A stretch of 64,000 nt of DNA from assembly GCF_009996735.1 (NCBI RefSeq), contig NZ_JAACYI010000014.1, forward strand, positions 1 to 64,000, given 5' to 3'. The notes beneath the pieces are model-generated. The model did not search any database, was not told the origin of the DNA, and was given only the letters and a program-made list of their open reading frames with translations. Positions 1 to 9,096 of this stretch are shown here, in pieces (position 1 is the first letter of the stretch; each line of letters begins with the position of its first letter). The stretch comes from Cellulomonas sp. APG4. Its GTDB lineage: Bacteria; Actinomycetota; Actinomycetes; Actinomycetales; Cellulomonadaceae. Both the position numbers and the translations under genes were made by a program.

Positions 1-2
1 GG

Positions 3-71
3 GGTGTCGCGGCCGCGGCGGGGGTCGCCGCCCTGCTCGGGGCGGCCCGGCGGCGGTCAGCTCCGCGCTGA
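3..71 (+). CDS. 3' end of a possible membrane protein (partial)
   Basis: The third forward frame is open from the window edge to a TGA at 69-71. It reads as an Ala/Val/Gly/Leu-rich hydrophobic helix followed by an Arg-rich end (AARRRSAPR). That is how many actinobacterial membrane or secreted proteins end, and the stop lies about 100 bp before the next start. Only 22 codons are visible, so the family cannot be named. It could equally be chance open frame in GC-rich DNA. Confidence 0.3.
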   Translation, partial: GVAAAAGVAALLGAARRRSAPR

Positions 72-178
72 GGGCGGGCAGGTCGCTGGCCGCGGGGCCC
101 CGGATGGCGCAGGGCGTCGGCGGGGAGCACGCTGGACCGGACCCGCACGAGGCGCGCGAGACGAACCGAGGAGCGACC

Positions 179-592
179 GTGGCCGTACCCGCCTGGAGGA
201 CCGTCGTCCTCGACACGACGAACGCCCGTGGGCTCGCGGAGTTCTACCGCGAGCTCCTGGGGCTGACCTACCGCCCAGGTGACGAGCCGCCGCCCGCGGG
301 CGAGCCCGACCCGGACGGGGCCGACTGGCTCGTGCTCCGCGCGCCGTCGGGCCCGGGCCTGGCGTTCCAGCAGGTCGAGGAGCTGCCCCGCAGCACGTGG
401 CCCGAGCCCGGGGTGCCCCAGCAGCTGCACCTCGACCTCACCGTGGCCGACGCCGACGAGCTCGAGGCCGAGCGGGCGCGTGCGGAGCGCCTCGGGGCGA
501 CCCTGCTGCTGGACCGCACCGACGACCCGGACGAGCCCCTCTACGTGCTCGCCGACCCGGACGGCCACCCGTTCTGCATCTTCGTCGGCTGA
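179..592 (+). CDS. VOC (glyoxalase/bleomycin-resistance fold) protein
   Basis: The protein has 137 residues, the usual size of a single vicinal-oxygen-chelate domain pair. It opens with the beta-strand and helix pattern VVLDTTNARGLAEFYRELLGL, and the second half holds LHLDLTVAD and a C-terminal DPDGHPFCIFVG motif, both typical of the glyoxalase-like group. The GTG start is chosen because AGGAG lies just upstream and the protein begins at the first strand; an upstream ATG at 104 would add unrelated residues. Many VOC proteins bind a metal and modify or sequester small molecules. The substrate cannot be read from sequence. It stands 40 bp ahead of an aldo/keto reductase and may be cotranscribed with it. 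Confidence 0.85.
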   Translation: MAVPAWRTVVLDTTNARGLAEFYRELLGLTYRPGDEPPPAGEPDPDGADWLVLRAPSGPGLAFQQVEELPRSTWPEPGVPQQLHLDLTVADADELEAERARAERLGATLLLDRTDDPDEPLYVLADPDGHPFCIFVG

Positions 593-632
593 ACGCGCCT
601 AGGGTGGACGGACGACGACGAGGAGGCGCCTG

Positions 633-1685
633 ATGGCCGGGAGCGAGACGTCCGGGGCGGCCCCGGGGCGGTACGAGCGGATGACCTACCGCCGGTGCGG
701 CCGCAGCGGCCTGGACCTGCCGGCGATCTCCCTCGGGCTCTGGCACAACTTCGGTGACGACCGTCCGTTCGCGACCCAGCGCGACATCGTGCTGCGCGCC
801 TTCGACCTGGGCGTGACCCACCTCGACCTCGCCAACAACTACGGCCCGCCGCCCGGCGCCGCCGAGGCGAACCTCGGGCGCCTGCTCGCACGTGAGCTCC
901 GCCACCACCGCGACGAGCTCGTGATCTCCACCAAGGCCGGCTACCGCATGTGGCCCGGGCCCTACGGCGAGTGGGGCTCGCGCAAGTACCTGCTGCAGAG
1001 CCTCGACCGCTCGCTCGAGCGGCTCGGTCTCGACCACGTCGACATCTTCTACTCCCACCGCTTCGACCCGGCCACGCCGCTCGAGGAGACGATGGGCGCG
1101 CTCGACACGGCCGTGCGCTCGGGCCGCGCGCTCTACGCGGGCATCTCGTCCTACAGCCCGGCGGACACCCTGCGGGCCGCACAGATCCTCGCCGACCTGG
1201 GCACCCCGCTGCTCATCCACCAGCCCTCGTACTCGATGCTCAACCGCTGGATCGAGACCGAGGGGCTGCTCGACACGCTCGAGGAGGTGGGCGCCGGCTG
1301 CATCGGCTTCTCACCGCTCGCCCAGGGCATGCTCACCGACAAGTACCTCGACGGCGTCCCCGAGGGCTCGCGCGCGGCCGAGGGGACCTCGCTCGATCCC
1401 GCCCTGCTGACGGACGAGGCGCTCGCGCACGTGCGCGCCCTCGACGCGCTCGCGCGCGGGCGCGGTCAGTCGCTCGCGCAGATGGCCGTCGCGTGGGCGC
1501 TGCGCGACCCGCGCATGACGTCGCTCGTGCTGGGGGCGAGCAGCGTCGCGCAGCTCGAGCAGAACCTCGCGGCGCTCGGTAATGCCGACTTCGCGGACGA
1601 CGAGCTCGCGGCGATCGACGAGCACGCCGTGGACGCGGGCATCGACCTGTGGGCCGCGTCGCGCAAGCGCCTGCGGCACCGCTGA
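633..1685 (+). CDS. Aldo/keto reductase, YghZ (L-glyceraldehyde-3-phosphate reductase)-like
   Basis: This 350-residue cytoplasmic NADPH-dependent oxidoreductase has the full AKR catalytic tetrad: Asp65 and Tyr70 in LDLANNYG, Lys101 in STKAG, and His142 in YSHRFDP. The long N-terminus, NNYGPPPGAAE and the LLIHQPSYSMLNRW segment resemble E. coli YghZ/GprA, which reduces L-glyceraldehyde 3-phosphate and methylglyoxal. That makes a carbonyl-detoxifying role plausible. The ATG is preceded by GAGGAGG. It lies downstream of the VOC gene, another family often linked to aldehyde detoxification, but the link is inference. The exact substrate is unproven. Confidence 0.9.
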   Translation: MAGSETSGAAPGRYERMTYRRCGRSGLDLPAISLGLWHNFGDDRPFATQRDIVLRAFDLGVTHLDLANNYGPPPGAAEANLGRLLARELRHHRDELVISTKAGYRMWPGPYGEWGSRKYLLQSLDRSLERLGLDHVDIFYSHRFDPATPLEETMGALDTAVRSGRALYAGISSYSPADTLRAAQILADLGTPLLIHQPSYSMLNRWIETEGLLDTLEEVGAGCIGFSPLAQGMLTDKYLDGVPEGSRAAEGTSLDPALLTDEALAHVRALDALARGRGQSLAQMAVAWALRDPRMTSLVLGASSVAQLEQNLAALGNADFADDELAAIDEHAVDAGIDLWAASRKRLRHR

Positions 1686-1868
1686 GCAGGAGCGCCCCGC
1701 CGCCCGTGGGCGGCACGGCCGGCTCGGCCGGGCCCGCACCGTGCCGCCGCGCGGGTCGGTACGCCGACGGCGAATGAGGTCGACCCGTGTCGGTGGCCGG
1801 GAGCAGACTGACGCTCGCGCAGCGCCGCGCACACCCCTTGACCCGACGCGACCGGACCGGTGTGACCC

Positions 1869-3368
1869 ATGGCTGAGACCTCTTCTGCGGCGCCTGCGCC
1901 GTCCCCGCTGACCTCCGGGCCGACAGATCCCCCCGCACCCGCACGCATGGAGCCGGCCCACCGGCGGGCGGTCTCCCTGCTGCTGGTCTCGGCCTTCGTC
2001 GTCATCCTCAACGAGACGATGATGTCCGTCGCGGTGCCCCAGCTCATGGCCGACCTCGCGATCACCGCGAGCACCGCGCAGTGGGTCACGGCGGCGTTCA
2101 TGCTCACCATGGCGGTCGTCATCCCGATCACCGGGTTCGTGCTCCAGCGGGTCACGACCCGGGCGGCGTTCCTCACCGCGATGGGGCTGTTCTCCGTCGG
2201 CACGCTCGTGTGCGCGCTCGCGCCGGGCTTCGTCGTGCTCGTGCTCGGCCGAGTGGTCCAGGCCAGCGGCACGGCGATCATGATGCCGCTGCTCATGACG
2301 ACGGTCATGACCGTCACGCCCCCCGCGAGCCGTGGCCGCACGATGGGCAACATCTCGGTGGTCATCTCGGTCGCACCGGCCCTGGGCCCCACGGTCTCCG
2401 GCTTCGTGCTGGGCGTGCTGGACTGGCGCTGGCTGTTCGTGCTGGTGCTGCCGATCGCCCTGGGGGCGTTCGCGCTCGGCGCCGCCCGCCTCACCAACCT
2501 CACCGAGCCCCGCTACGCGCGTGTCGACGTGCTCTCGGTGGGTCTCGCGGCGCTCGCGTTCGGGGGGATCGTGTTCGGGCTCAGCCGGTTCGGCGAGGCC
2601 TCGCACGCCGCCGGCGGCCTCGTGGGCGCGTGGGCGCCCGTGGTGGTCGGGGCGGCGGCGCTCTCGCTCTTCATCGCGCGTCAGCTCTGGCTCCAGCGGC
2701 GTGACGCGGCGCTGCTCGACCTGCGCACCTTCACGTCCCCGGTGTTCTCGGTCGCGGTCGGCCTCATGGGCCTGAGCATGCTGGCGCTGTTCGGCACCCT
2801 CATCCTGCTGCCCTACTACACCCAGAACGTGCTCGGCCTCGCCGCCCTGACGACGGGACTCCTCGTGCTCCCGGGCGGCGTGCTCATGGGCGTGCTGGCG
2901 CCCGGCGTCGGCCGTGCCTACGACAGGTTCGGCGCGCGCCGACTGCTGGTGCCGGGCACCGTGCTCGTGAGCAGCGCGGTGTGGGGCATGACGACCCTCG
3001 ACGAGCGCTCGGCCGCCTGGCACGTGCTCGTGCTGCACGTGCTGCTGAGCCTCGGCCTCGCGCTCACCTTCACCCCGCTCTTCACGGCGTCGCTCGGCTC
3101 GCTCGCGCCGCGGCTCTACTCGCACGGCAGCGCGGTCGTCGGCACGGTCCAGCAGGTCGCGGGCGCGGCGGGCACGGCCCTGTTCGTGACCGTCATGACA
3201 GCCGGCGCGCTCGCGAGCACGCGCGGCCCCGCGACGGACGTCCTGGCCGTGGCCGACGGCGTGCACGACGCGTTCCTGGTCGGGGCGGTGCTCACGCTCC
3301 TGGCGATCCCGGCGGCCCTCGCGATGCGGACACCGCAGGGCCCGGCCGCCCACGGGGCCGGACACTGA
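1869..3368 (+). CDS. MFS drug exporter, DHA2 (EmrB/QacA) family
   Basis: The protein has 499 residues with about 12-14 hydrophobic helices after a 35-residue Pro/Ala-rich cytoplasmic tail. The helix 1 region carries NETMMSVAVPQL, a DHA2 signature (family form LDxTIVNVALP). WVTAAFMLTMAVVIPITGF and the antiporter-like segment APALGPTVSGF also fit H+-driven multidrug export. The drug range cannot be predicted. A TTGACC hexamer at 1838-1843 could be a -35 element, but no good -10 follows. The Nudix gene starts 3 bp after the stop, so the two are almost certainly one transcript. Confidence 0.88.
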   Translation: MAETSSAAPAPSPLTSGPTDPPAPARMEPAHRRAVSLLLVSAFVVILNETMMSVAVPQLMADLAITASTAQWVTAAFMLTMAVVIPITGFVLQRVTTRAAFLTAMGLFSVGTLVCALAPGFVVLVLGRVVQASGTAIMMPLLMTTVMTVTPPASRGRTMGNISVVISVAPALGPTVSGFVLGVLDWRWLFVLVLPIALGAFALGAARLTNLTEPRYARVDVLSVGLAALAFGGIVFGLSRFGEASHAAGGLVGAWAPVVVGAAALSLFIARQLWLQRRDAALLDLRTFTSPVFSVAVGLMGLSMLALFGTLILLPYYTQNVLGLAALTTGLLVLPGGVLMGVLAPGVGRAYDRFGARRLLVPGTVLVSSAVWGMTTLDERSAAWHVLVLHVLLSLGLALTFTPLFTASLGSLAPRLYSHGSAVVGTVQQVAGAAGTALFVTVMTAGALASTRGPATDVLAVADGVHDAFLVGAVLTLLAIPAALAMRTPQGPAAHGAGH

Positions 3369-3371
3369 CGC

Positions 3372-3845
3372 GTGGCGGAGAGTGCGGGCCTCCTGCTGTA
3401 CCGCCGGACGGCGGGCGGGGTCGAGGTGCTGCTCGGCCACATGGGCGGCCCGTTCTGGCGGAACAAGGACGCCGGGGCGTGGACCCTGCCCAAGGGCGAG
3501 CCCGGCGCGGGGGAGGACGCCCACGCGACCGCCCTGCGCGAGTTCGCCGAGGAGGTCGGCTCCCTGCCCGAGGGCAGCGGCCCGGACCTGCCGCTCGGCC
3601 GGGTGCGCCAGCGCAGCGGCAAGGTCGTGACGGCGTGGGCGCGCGAGGGTGACCTCGACCCGGCCGCGGCGGTCAGCAACCTCGTCGAGGTCGAGTGGCC
3701 GCCGCGCTCGGGGCGCAGCATCACGGTCCCGGAGCTCGACCGCGTCCGCTGGGTCGCGGCCGCCGAGGCGCCCGCACTCATGGTCACAGGTCAGGGCGAG
3801 CTCGTGACCAGGCTCGTCACGGCCCTCACCGGCGACGGCGCCTGA
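3372..3845 (+). CDS. Nudix hydrolase
   Basis: The 157-residue protein has the Nudix box at residues 42-64: Gly42, Glu48, Arg56-Glu57, Glu60-Glu61 and Gly63, the residues that hold the catalytic Mg2+ ions. The N-terminal SAGLLLYRR and WTLPKGE segments match bacterial MutT/ADP-ribose-pyrophosphatase-like members that hydrolyse nucleoside diphosphate-linked compounds. The GTG start is 3 bp after the exporter stop. The next gene is on the other strand, so this is the end of the unit. The substrate is unknown. Confidence 0.9.
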   Translation: MAESAGLLLYRRTAGGVEVLLGHMGGPFWRNKDAGAWTLPKGEPGAGEDAHATALREFAEEVGSLPEGSGPDLPLGRVRQRSGKVVTAWAREGDLDPAAAVSNLVEVEWPPRSGRSITVPELDRVRWVAAAEAPALMVTGQGELVTRLVTALTGDGA

Positions 3846-3867
3846 GCTGCCCGCGGCGCGGGTCGGT

Positions 3868-4659
3868 TCACCCGTCACACGTGGGTCGGACGCCGACGAC
3901 GACCGTGCCGTCGAGGTCGTCGTCCCGCACCACGCGCGTGCGCAGGCCCGCGCGGCGCAGGAGTCCCGCAGAGAGGTCGCGCTGCGTCGTGCTCGTCTCG
4001 AGCACGAGCACGCCGCCGGGCCGCAGCCAGACGGCGGCACCGTCCGCGACCCTGCGGTGCAGAGCGAGGCCGTCGGAGCCGCCGTCGAGCGCGGTGCGCG
4101 GCTCGTGCACGCGTGCCTCGGGTGGCATCGTCGCGATCGCCTCCGTCGGGACGTACGGTGCGTTGACCGCCAGGACGTCCACGTGACCGCGCAGGCGGGC
4201 GGGCAGCGCGTCGTACAGGTCGCCGCTGTGGACCTCGCCGGGCACGTTGCGGCGCGCGACCCGGGCCGCCGCCGGGTCGATGTCCGCAGCATGCACCTCG
4301 AGGGGTGCCCCCGGGGCCGCGAGCGTGGCGACCACCGCGGCGACCGCCCCGGTGCCGCAGCACAGGTCCACCAGCACGCGCACGCCCGCGCACCGGGTGT
4401 CGAGCGCGGTGACGGCCTCGCGCACCACGAGGCCGGTGCGGCGGCGCGGGACGAAGACCCCGGGGGCAACCTCGACCCGCACACCGCACAGCTCGGCCCA
4501 GCCGAGCACGAGCTCGAGCGGCTCGCCGGCCTCGCGCCGCTCGACGAGCCGCGCGAGGTCGGCCGGGTCCCGCCCGGCATCGACGAGGAGCGCCGCCTCG
4601 TCCTCCGCGAACACGGAGCCCGCGGCGCGCAGCCGCGTCACGACGTCGTCCGGGGTCAC
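3868..4659 (-). CDS. PrmC/HemK-related N5-glutamine methyltransferase paralog
   Basis: The 263-residue protein has an SAM-binding Rossmann fold: motif I DLCCGTG at residues 98-104 and the acidic loop AADID at about 125-129. The catalytic NPPY motif of amino-group methyltransferases appears as NAPY at 166-169. PrmC methylates the GGQ glutamine of release factors. The NAPY form and short N-terminal domain point to the PrmC-related group usually annotated as putative protein N5-glutamine methyltransferase, not to canonical PrmC. The GTG start is inferred from where homology begins, as no clear Shine-Dalgarno precedes it. It follows the ABC-2 genes on the same strand but is separated by a strong hairpin. 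Confidence 0.8.
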   Translation of the reverse strand: MTPDDVVTRLRAAGSVFAEDEAALLVDAGRDPADLARLVERREAGEPLELVLGWAELCGVRVEVAPGVFVPRRRTGLVVREAVTALDTRCAGVRVLVDLCCGTGAVAAVVATLAAPGAPLEVHAADIDPAAARVARRNVPGEVHSGDLYDALPARLRGHVDVLAVNAPYVPTEAIATMPPEARVHEPRTALDGGSDGLALHRRVADGAAVWLRPGGVLVLETSTTQRDLSAGLLRRAGLRTRVVRDDDLDGTVVVGVRPTCDG

Positions 4660-4673
4660 CCGGGGAGGGTACG

Positions 4674-4710
4674 CCGCGGCCGGCCGAGCCCTCCGCCCGG
4701 CCGGCCGCGG
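4674..4710 (-). terminator. Strong hairpin terminator after ABC-2 permease
   Basis: A perfect 12-bp GC stem (4674-4685 pairs with 4699-4710) with a 13-nt loop starts 5 bp beyond the permease stop codon. There is no T-run, which is common for actinobacterial intrinsic terminators. It should separate the ABC unit from the methyltransferase gene. Confidence 0.7.
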
Positions 4711-4715
4711 GAGGG

Positions 4716-5837
4716 TCAGGACTCGCGGAGCGCCTCGGCGAGCTTGACCCGGCCGCCGAGCCGGAGCAGCGACCGCTCGTAGATCTTGGCGCCCAGCGCG
4801 ATCACGGCGACCGTGGTGCCGGCGAGCACGACGAGGGCCACGAGCGGCTCCCACCACACCGCCTCGCCCAGGAACAGGCGCACCGGCATCGCGACCGGCG
4901 CGCTCACCGGGAAGAACGACGCGATACGCAGCACCAGGTCGTTGTCGTTGAAGAAGACGACCACGAAGTAGGGAGCCATCGTCAGCATCATGACGGGCGT
5001 CAGCACCGGGCCGGTGTCCTCGATGCGGGACACCAGCGAGGCGCTCGACGCGAAGATCGCCGCCAGCAGCACGAAGCCGACCACGAAGAAGATCGCGAAC
5101 CAGGCCATGGGCGCGCCGAGCGCCCCGAGCAGCTCGTCCTGCCCCGTGACCACCATGCCGACCACGGAGACCGCGGCGAGCGCGGCGGTCTCCGCGACCG
5201 CGAGCGCGCTGTTGCCGAGGATCTTGCCCGCGAGCAGGGCACGCGCCGAGACCGTCGACAGCAGGATCTCGACGATCCGCGACTGCTTCTCCTGGACGGT
5301 GTTCTGGGCGATCGTCGAGCCGAACGTCGTCGCGGTCATCATGAACACGAGGCCGAAGGCGAGCGACACCAGGAACCGGATGCCGAACTCGGGGTCCGGG
5401 TCGCCGAGGATCTCGACCTCGGGCGTGACGGTGAGCGCACCGAGCACACGCTCGGGCGCGCTGCCGAGCGCGATCACGCGCGCGTCGAGCACGGCGTCGG
5501 CCGAGGTGTCCGCGACGACGGCGGCCTCGACCTCCTCGGCCTCGACCGCGGCGCGGGCCTCGGCGACGTCGGCGACGCGCACGCCCTCCAGGTCGTCGGC
5601 CGCGTCGACCAGCGCGACGGTCTCGGGGACCACGGCGACCCGCACCGGATCGGTCGTCCGTCCGGAGAGGAGCGACCCGAGGACGATCGCGGCGAGCACG
5701 CCCACCAGGAGCACGCCGGCCGAGATCAGGAACGACTTGGAGCGCACCTGCGTGACGACCTCGCGCTCGGCGACGAGCAGCGTGGACTGGAGCGTCCCGG
5801 GGACGGCCGGGCGAGGGGACGGGGTACGGGCGTTCAT
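4716..5837 (-). CDS. ABC-2 type exporter permease (NatB-like)
   Basis: The 373-residue membrane protein has a first transmembrane helix near residue 40 (SFLISAGVLLVGVLAAIV), then an extracytoplasmic domain of about 140 residues. Five or more helices follow in the C-terminal half, including the FGLVFMMTATTFGSTIAQNTVQEKQSRIVEI loop region typical of the NatB/YhaP ABC-2 family. Its ATG overlaps the stop of the ATPase gene by 4 bp, so the two are translationally coupled and form one exporter. Homologs export Na+ or unknown substrates; the cargo here cannot be told. Confidence 0.88.
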   Translation of the reverse strand: MNARTPSPRPAVPGTLQSTLLVAEREVVTQVRSKSFLISAGVLLVGVLAAIVLGSLLSGRTTDPVRVAVVPETVALVDAADDLEGVRVADVAEARAAVEAEEVEAAVVADTSADAVLDARVIALGSAPERVLGALTVTPEVEILGDPDPEFGIRFLVSLAFGLVFMMTATTFGSTIAQNTVQEKQSRIVEILLSTVSARALLAGKILGNSALAVAETAALAAVSVVGMVVTGQDELLGALGAPMAWFAIFFVVGFVLLAAIFASSASLVSRIEDTGPVLTPVMMLTMAPYFVVVFFNDNDLVLRIASFFPVSAPVAMPVRLFLGEAVWWEPLVALVVLAGTTVAVIALGAKIYERSLLRLGGRVKLAEALRES

Positions 5838-6805
5838 CGGACCTGCTCCGGGGTGGGCTCGGCGGTACGGGGGGACGTCGCGTCGGCCTGCTCGGCCGCG
5901 GTCTGCTCGGCCTCGGCGGTCTCGTCACGGACGATGTCGCGGAAGATCTCCGCGAGGCTGGGTCGTACGGGTCGGAACTCGTGGACCGGGGCCTGGTCGA
6001 GCGCGGTGCGCAGCACGCGCTGCGCCGTCGTCTCGTCGGCGTCGAACTGCGCCCAACCCCCGGCGAAGTCGACCACCTGCACACCGGGCTCGGCGCGCAG
6101 CCACCCGGTGTCACCCGCGGTCGTGAGCTCGTAGCGGGGCTCCGCGAAACGGTCACGCAGCTCCTCGCGACCGCCGGCGGCACGGATCCGGCCGCCCGCG
6201 ATCACCACGACGTCGTCGCACAGGCGCTCGACGACGTCGAGCTGGTGGGACGAGAAGAGCACCGGGACACCGCGGGCGGCGTGCTCGGCGAGCACGCCGA
6301 CCACCACGTCGACCGCGAGCGGGTCGAGGCCGGAGAACGGCTCGTCGAGGATCAGCACCTCCGGGTCGTGCACCAGAGCGGCCGCGATCTGCACCCGCTG
6401 CTGGTTGCCGAGCGAGAGGTCCTCGAGCCGGTCGTCCGCACGCCCGCCCAGACCCAGCCGCTCGAGGAGGTCGCGCGCCCGGGCGTCGGCGTCCGCGCGG
6501 TCGTAGCCGTGCAGCCTGGCGAGGTAGGTGAGCTGCTCGGCCGCGCGCATCTTCGGGTAGAGCCCCCTCTCCTCGGGCATGTAGCCGAACGCGCGCCGTC
6601 CGGCTGCGTCGAGCGGGCGACCGTCCATCGTGACCTCGCCCGCATCGGCCGAGAGCACCCCGAGCATGATCCGCATGGTCGTCGTCTTGCCCGCGCCGTT
6701 GCCGCCCACGAATCCCGTGAGCCGGCCGCGTTCGACCGCGAACCCGACGTCGTCGAGCACGAGGCGGTCCCCGAAGGACCTGTGGATGCCGTCGAGGCGA
6801 AGCAT
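5834..6805 (-). CDS. ABC transporter ATP-binding protein (NatA-like)
   Basis: The 323-residue ATPase has Walker A GGNGAGKTT at residues 34-42, signature LSLGNQQR, Walker B LILDEPFSGLD and switch His in SSHQLD. About 70 C-terminal residues (rich in Glu/Ala) form the DUF4162-type extension found in NatA-like subunits. The ATG has AAGGAGCG upstream and is preferred over longer open frame. It sits downstream of a NarL-type two-component pair, which may control it; such HK/RR/ABC exporter clusters are common in actinobacteria and often respond to envelope-active compounds. Confidence 0.9.
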   Translation of the reverse strand: MLRLDGIHRSFGDRLVLDDVGFAVERGRLTGFVGGNGAGKTTTMRIMLGVLSADAGEVTMDGRPLDAAGRRAFGYMPEERGLYPKMRAAEQLTYLARLHGYDRADADARARDLLERLGLGGRADDRLEDLSLGNQQRVQIAAALVHDPEVLILDEPFSGLDPLAVDVVVGVLAEHAARGVPVLFSSHQLDVVERLCDDVVVIAGGRIRAAGGREELRDRFAEPRYELTTAGDTGWLRAEPGVQVVDFAGGWAQFDADETTAQRVLRTALDQAPVHEFRPVRPSLAEIFRDIVRDETAEAEQTAAEQADATSPRTAEPTPEQVR

Positions 6806-6998
6806 GGACGCTCCTTGTCGGTGGGGCCGCGCCGGTGCGCGCGGCTGCACCCTCGACGCTAGACGGCGCGCGGTGCGGCGACCTCGGGCGCGAGGCGGAA
6901 CCTCGGCCCCCGGTCCCCTCCACCTCGGGGCGGAGGGGTGGTCCGCCGTCGGGCGCGCGGGGGAGGCGCGCCGGCCCGGCACGCGCCGCGCGGGGAGG

Positions 6999-7709
6999 TC
7001 AGGGCCGGGCGAGCCCGTGCTCGTACGCGAAGACGACGGCCTGCACGCGGTCGCGCAGACCCAGCTTGGTCAGCACGTTCGAGACGTGCGTCTTGATCGT
7101 GGCGCGGCCCAGGAAGAGCTCGGCCGCGATCTCGTCGTTGGTGAGGCCGCGCGCCACGAGCTGGAGCACCTCGCGCTCGCGCTCGGTGAGCTCGGCGACG
7201 GCGGCGGCGTCCGTCTGCGCGTCGGTCGCGGCCCTGCCGCCCTCGACGGCGCGCGCGATCACCGCTCGCGTGACCTCGGGGGCGAGCAGCGCGTCGCCCG
7301 CCGCGACCGAGCGCACGCCCTCGACCAGCTGCTCGGCACGGGAGTTCTTGAGCAGGAACCCCTGGGCGCCGGCCTCGAGCGCCTCGACCAGGTAGTCCTC
7401 GCGCTGGAACGTCGTGAGGATGAGCACCGCGGCGTGGATGTCCGGGTCCGCCACCACCAGGCGGGTCGCCTCGAGGCCGTCCATGTCCGGCATCTGCACG
7501 TCCATGCAGATGACGTCGGGCCGTAGCGCGCGGGCCTGGCTGATCGCCTGGCGACCGGTGCGCGCCTCGCCCACCACCGTCAGGTCGGGCTGCGCGTCGA
7601 GGATCGTGCCGATGCCGGCGCGCACGAGCTCCTGGTCGTCCACCAGCAGCACGCGCCACGGCGGGCCGCCCCGCCCGGGGTCGACGACGGCGTCCTCACG
7701 GTCGTTCAC
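6999..7709 (-). CDS. Two-component response regulator, NarL/LuxR family
   Basis: The 236-residue protein has a receiver domain with acidic pocket Asp24-Asp25, phosphoacceptor Asp70 (MDVQMPDMDG) and conserved Lys121. A LuxR-type HTH follows (LTEREREVLQLVARGLTNDEIAAELFLGRATIKTHVSNVL region). Its start overlaps the kinase stop by 4 bp. It is phosphorylated by the adjacent kinase and probably acts on the downstream ABC-2 exporter genes, an inference from order alone. Confidence 0.93.
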   Translation of the reverse strand: MNDREDAVVDPGRGGPPWRVLLVDDQELVRAGIGTILDAQPDLTVVGEARTGRQAISQARALRPDVICMDVQMPDMDGLEATRLVVADPDIHAAVLILTTFQREDYLVEALEAGAQGFLLKNSRAEQLVEGVRSVAAGDALLAPEVTRAVIARAVEGGRAATDAQTDAAAVAELTEREREVLQLVARGLTNDEIAAELFLGRATIKTHVSNVLTKLGLRDRVQAVVFAYEHGLARP

Positions 7710-9082
7710 TTCTCGCTCCTCAGGGGGACGTGGGCGCGGACCAGGAACCCGCCGCGCTGTCGGGGGCCGGCCTCGAGCGTGCCGCCGTCGGCCGCGACAC
7801 GCTCACGCATGCCCACCAGGCCCAGGCCGGACGACGGCAGGCCCGTGGTGCGCCCGCCCGCGCCGTCGTCGGCGACCTCGAGCTCGACCGCGCCCGGCAG
7901 GTAGCGCAGGCGCACGTCGGCGCGCGCACGGACGCCGCCGTGCTTGCGCGTGTTGGTCAGCGCCTCCTGGGCGATCCGGTAGAGGTTGAGCGAGACGAGC
8001 GGGGGCAGGGGAACCGGCTCGCCGACCACCGTGTAGTCGGTGGGCAGGCCCGCGGCAGCCGCGCGCTCGACCAGCTCGGGGATGCGCTCGACGCTCAGGG
8101 AACCGACGCCGTCCTGCGCCGAGGGCAGCGCGTCACGCTCGCCCGGCAGGTCCGTCGCCGAGCTGCGGAGCATGCCGAGCATGCCCTGGAGCTCGTCGAT
8201 GCCCTGCCGCGCGGAGTCCTCGACCCGCGCGAGCGCCTGGCCCGCGCGGTCGAGGTCCGTCCCGAGCAGCGTGCGGGCGGCCGCGGCCTGCACGCCCATC
8301 ATCGAGACGTGGTGCGCGACGGCGTCGTGCAGCTCGCGCGCCATGCGCAGCCGCTCGAGCGCGACGGCCTGGCGCTCGACCACCTGCCGCTCGAGCTGCA
8401 GCAGCCGGCCGCGGTACGCGGTGCGGGCGCGCTCACGCGCCGAGCGCCACGCGTGGTCGCCGAACCAGTAGGCACCCGCGAAGTAGAGGATGTTGGTGAG
8501 CAGCTGGGTCAGCAGGAACGCGATGAGCGGCGAGAGCACGCCCGCCCGGGAGAAGTCCGGCATGGACTCGGGGTCGGTGACGGTGAGGAAGATCTGGATC
8601 AGCAGCCACCCGAGCATCACCACGACGACGGTGAGGCGCACCCACGTGGCGCGACGCCGGTCCGGCTCCCACGCACCCACCGAGTACAGCGCCATGAACA
8701 GCGCGATGTTGATCACCAGGGTCTCGGGCACCCGGAGCATCACGGTGACGATGAACATCACCGTCACGACGGCCACCACCACGCTCGGCAGCCGCCGTCG
8801 CAGGGCCAGCGGGAGCATGGTCGCCGCCAGGCACAGCAGAGAGACCCAGCCCGCCGCGGGCTCCTCGTACACACCAGCGATGCGCTGGAGCACCATGCTG
8901 AGCAGCGCGAGCACCAGCAGCCCGCCCGCGACGACGGCGTCGTTGCGCACCTCGTCGCGGCCCACGGGAGCCCGGCGCCAGCCGGGCTCGTCGGGGTCGG
9001 GGGCCGCCGTCACGACGCCGCCCGGGCCGGGGCGCGCGGGCGCGACGACGTCGGTCGAGGGTGCGGGGTCCACGAAGGACAC
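7706..9082 (-). CDS. Sensor histidine kinase, HisKA_3 (NarL-type partner)
   Basis: The 458-residue membrane kinase has six or so hydrophobic helices between residues 50 and 205. The HisKA_3 dimerisation helix carries the phosphoacceptor His252 in ARELHDAVAHHVS, and a HATPase_c domain follows with IAQEALTNTRKH (N box) and the G-box segments DDGAG and GLGLVGM. The GTG at 9082 is chosen since it lies 14 bp after the preceding aldo/keto reductase stop. Its stop overlaps the regulator start. There is no large extracellular domain, so it likely senses membrane or intramembrane cues. Confidence 0.92.
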   Translation of the reverse strand: MSFVDPAPSTDVVAPARPGPGGVVTAAPDPDEPGWRRAPVGRDEVRNDAVVAGGLLVLALLSMVLQRIAGVYEEPAAGWVSLLCLAATMLPLALRRRLPSVVVAVVTVMFIVTVMLRVPETLVINIALFMALYSVGAWEPDRRRATWVRLTVVVVMLGWLLIQIFLTVTDPESMPDFSRAGVLSPLIAFLLTQLLTNILYFAGAYWFGDHAWRSARERARTAYRGRLLQLERQVVERQAVALERLRMARELHDAVAHHVSMMGVQAAAARTLLGTDLDRAGQALARVEDSARQGIDELQGMLGMLRSSATDLPGERDALPSAQDGVGSLSVERIPELVERAAAAGLPTDYTVVGEPVPLPPLVSLNLYRIAQEALTNTRKHGGVRARADVRLRYLPGAVELEVADDGAGGRTTGLPSSGLGLVGMRERVAADGGTLEAGPRQRGGFLVRAHVPLRSEK

Positions 9083-9096
9083 GGTAGGGGCCGGCC

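Noticed and set aside
104-178. ATG at 104 as start of the VOC protein
   Set aside because: The extra 25 residues are not part of the domain, and GTG at 179 has a better ribosome site.
1311-4580. 1089-codon open frame on the minus strand, and similar long frames (41188-45510, 3868-6183 upstream part, 60181-62604 upstream part)
   Set aside because: They lie opposite well-supported genes, have Arg/Ala/Gly-rich low-complexity translations and no domains; high GC removes stops in antisense frames.
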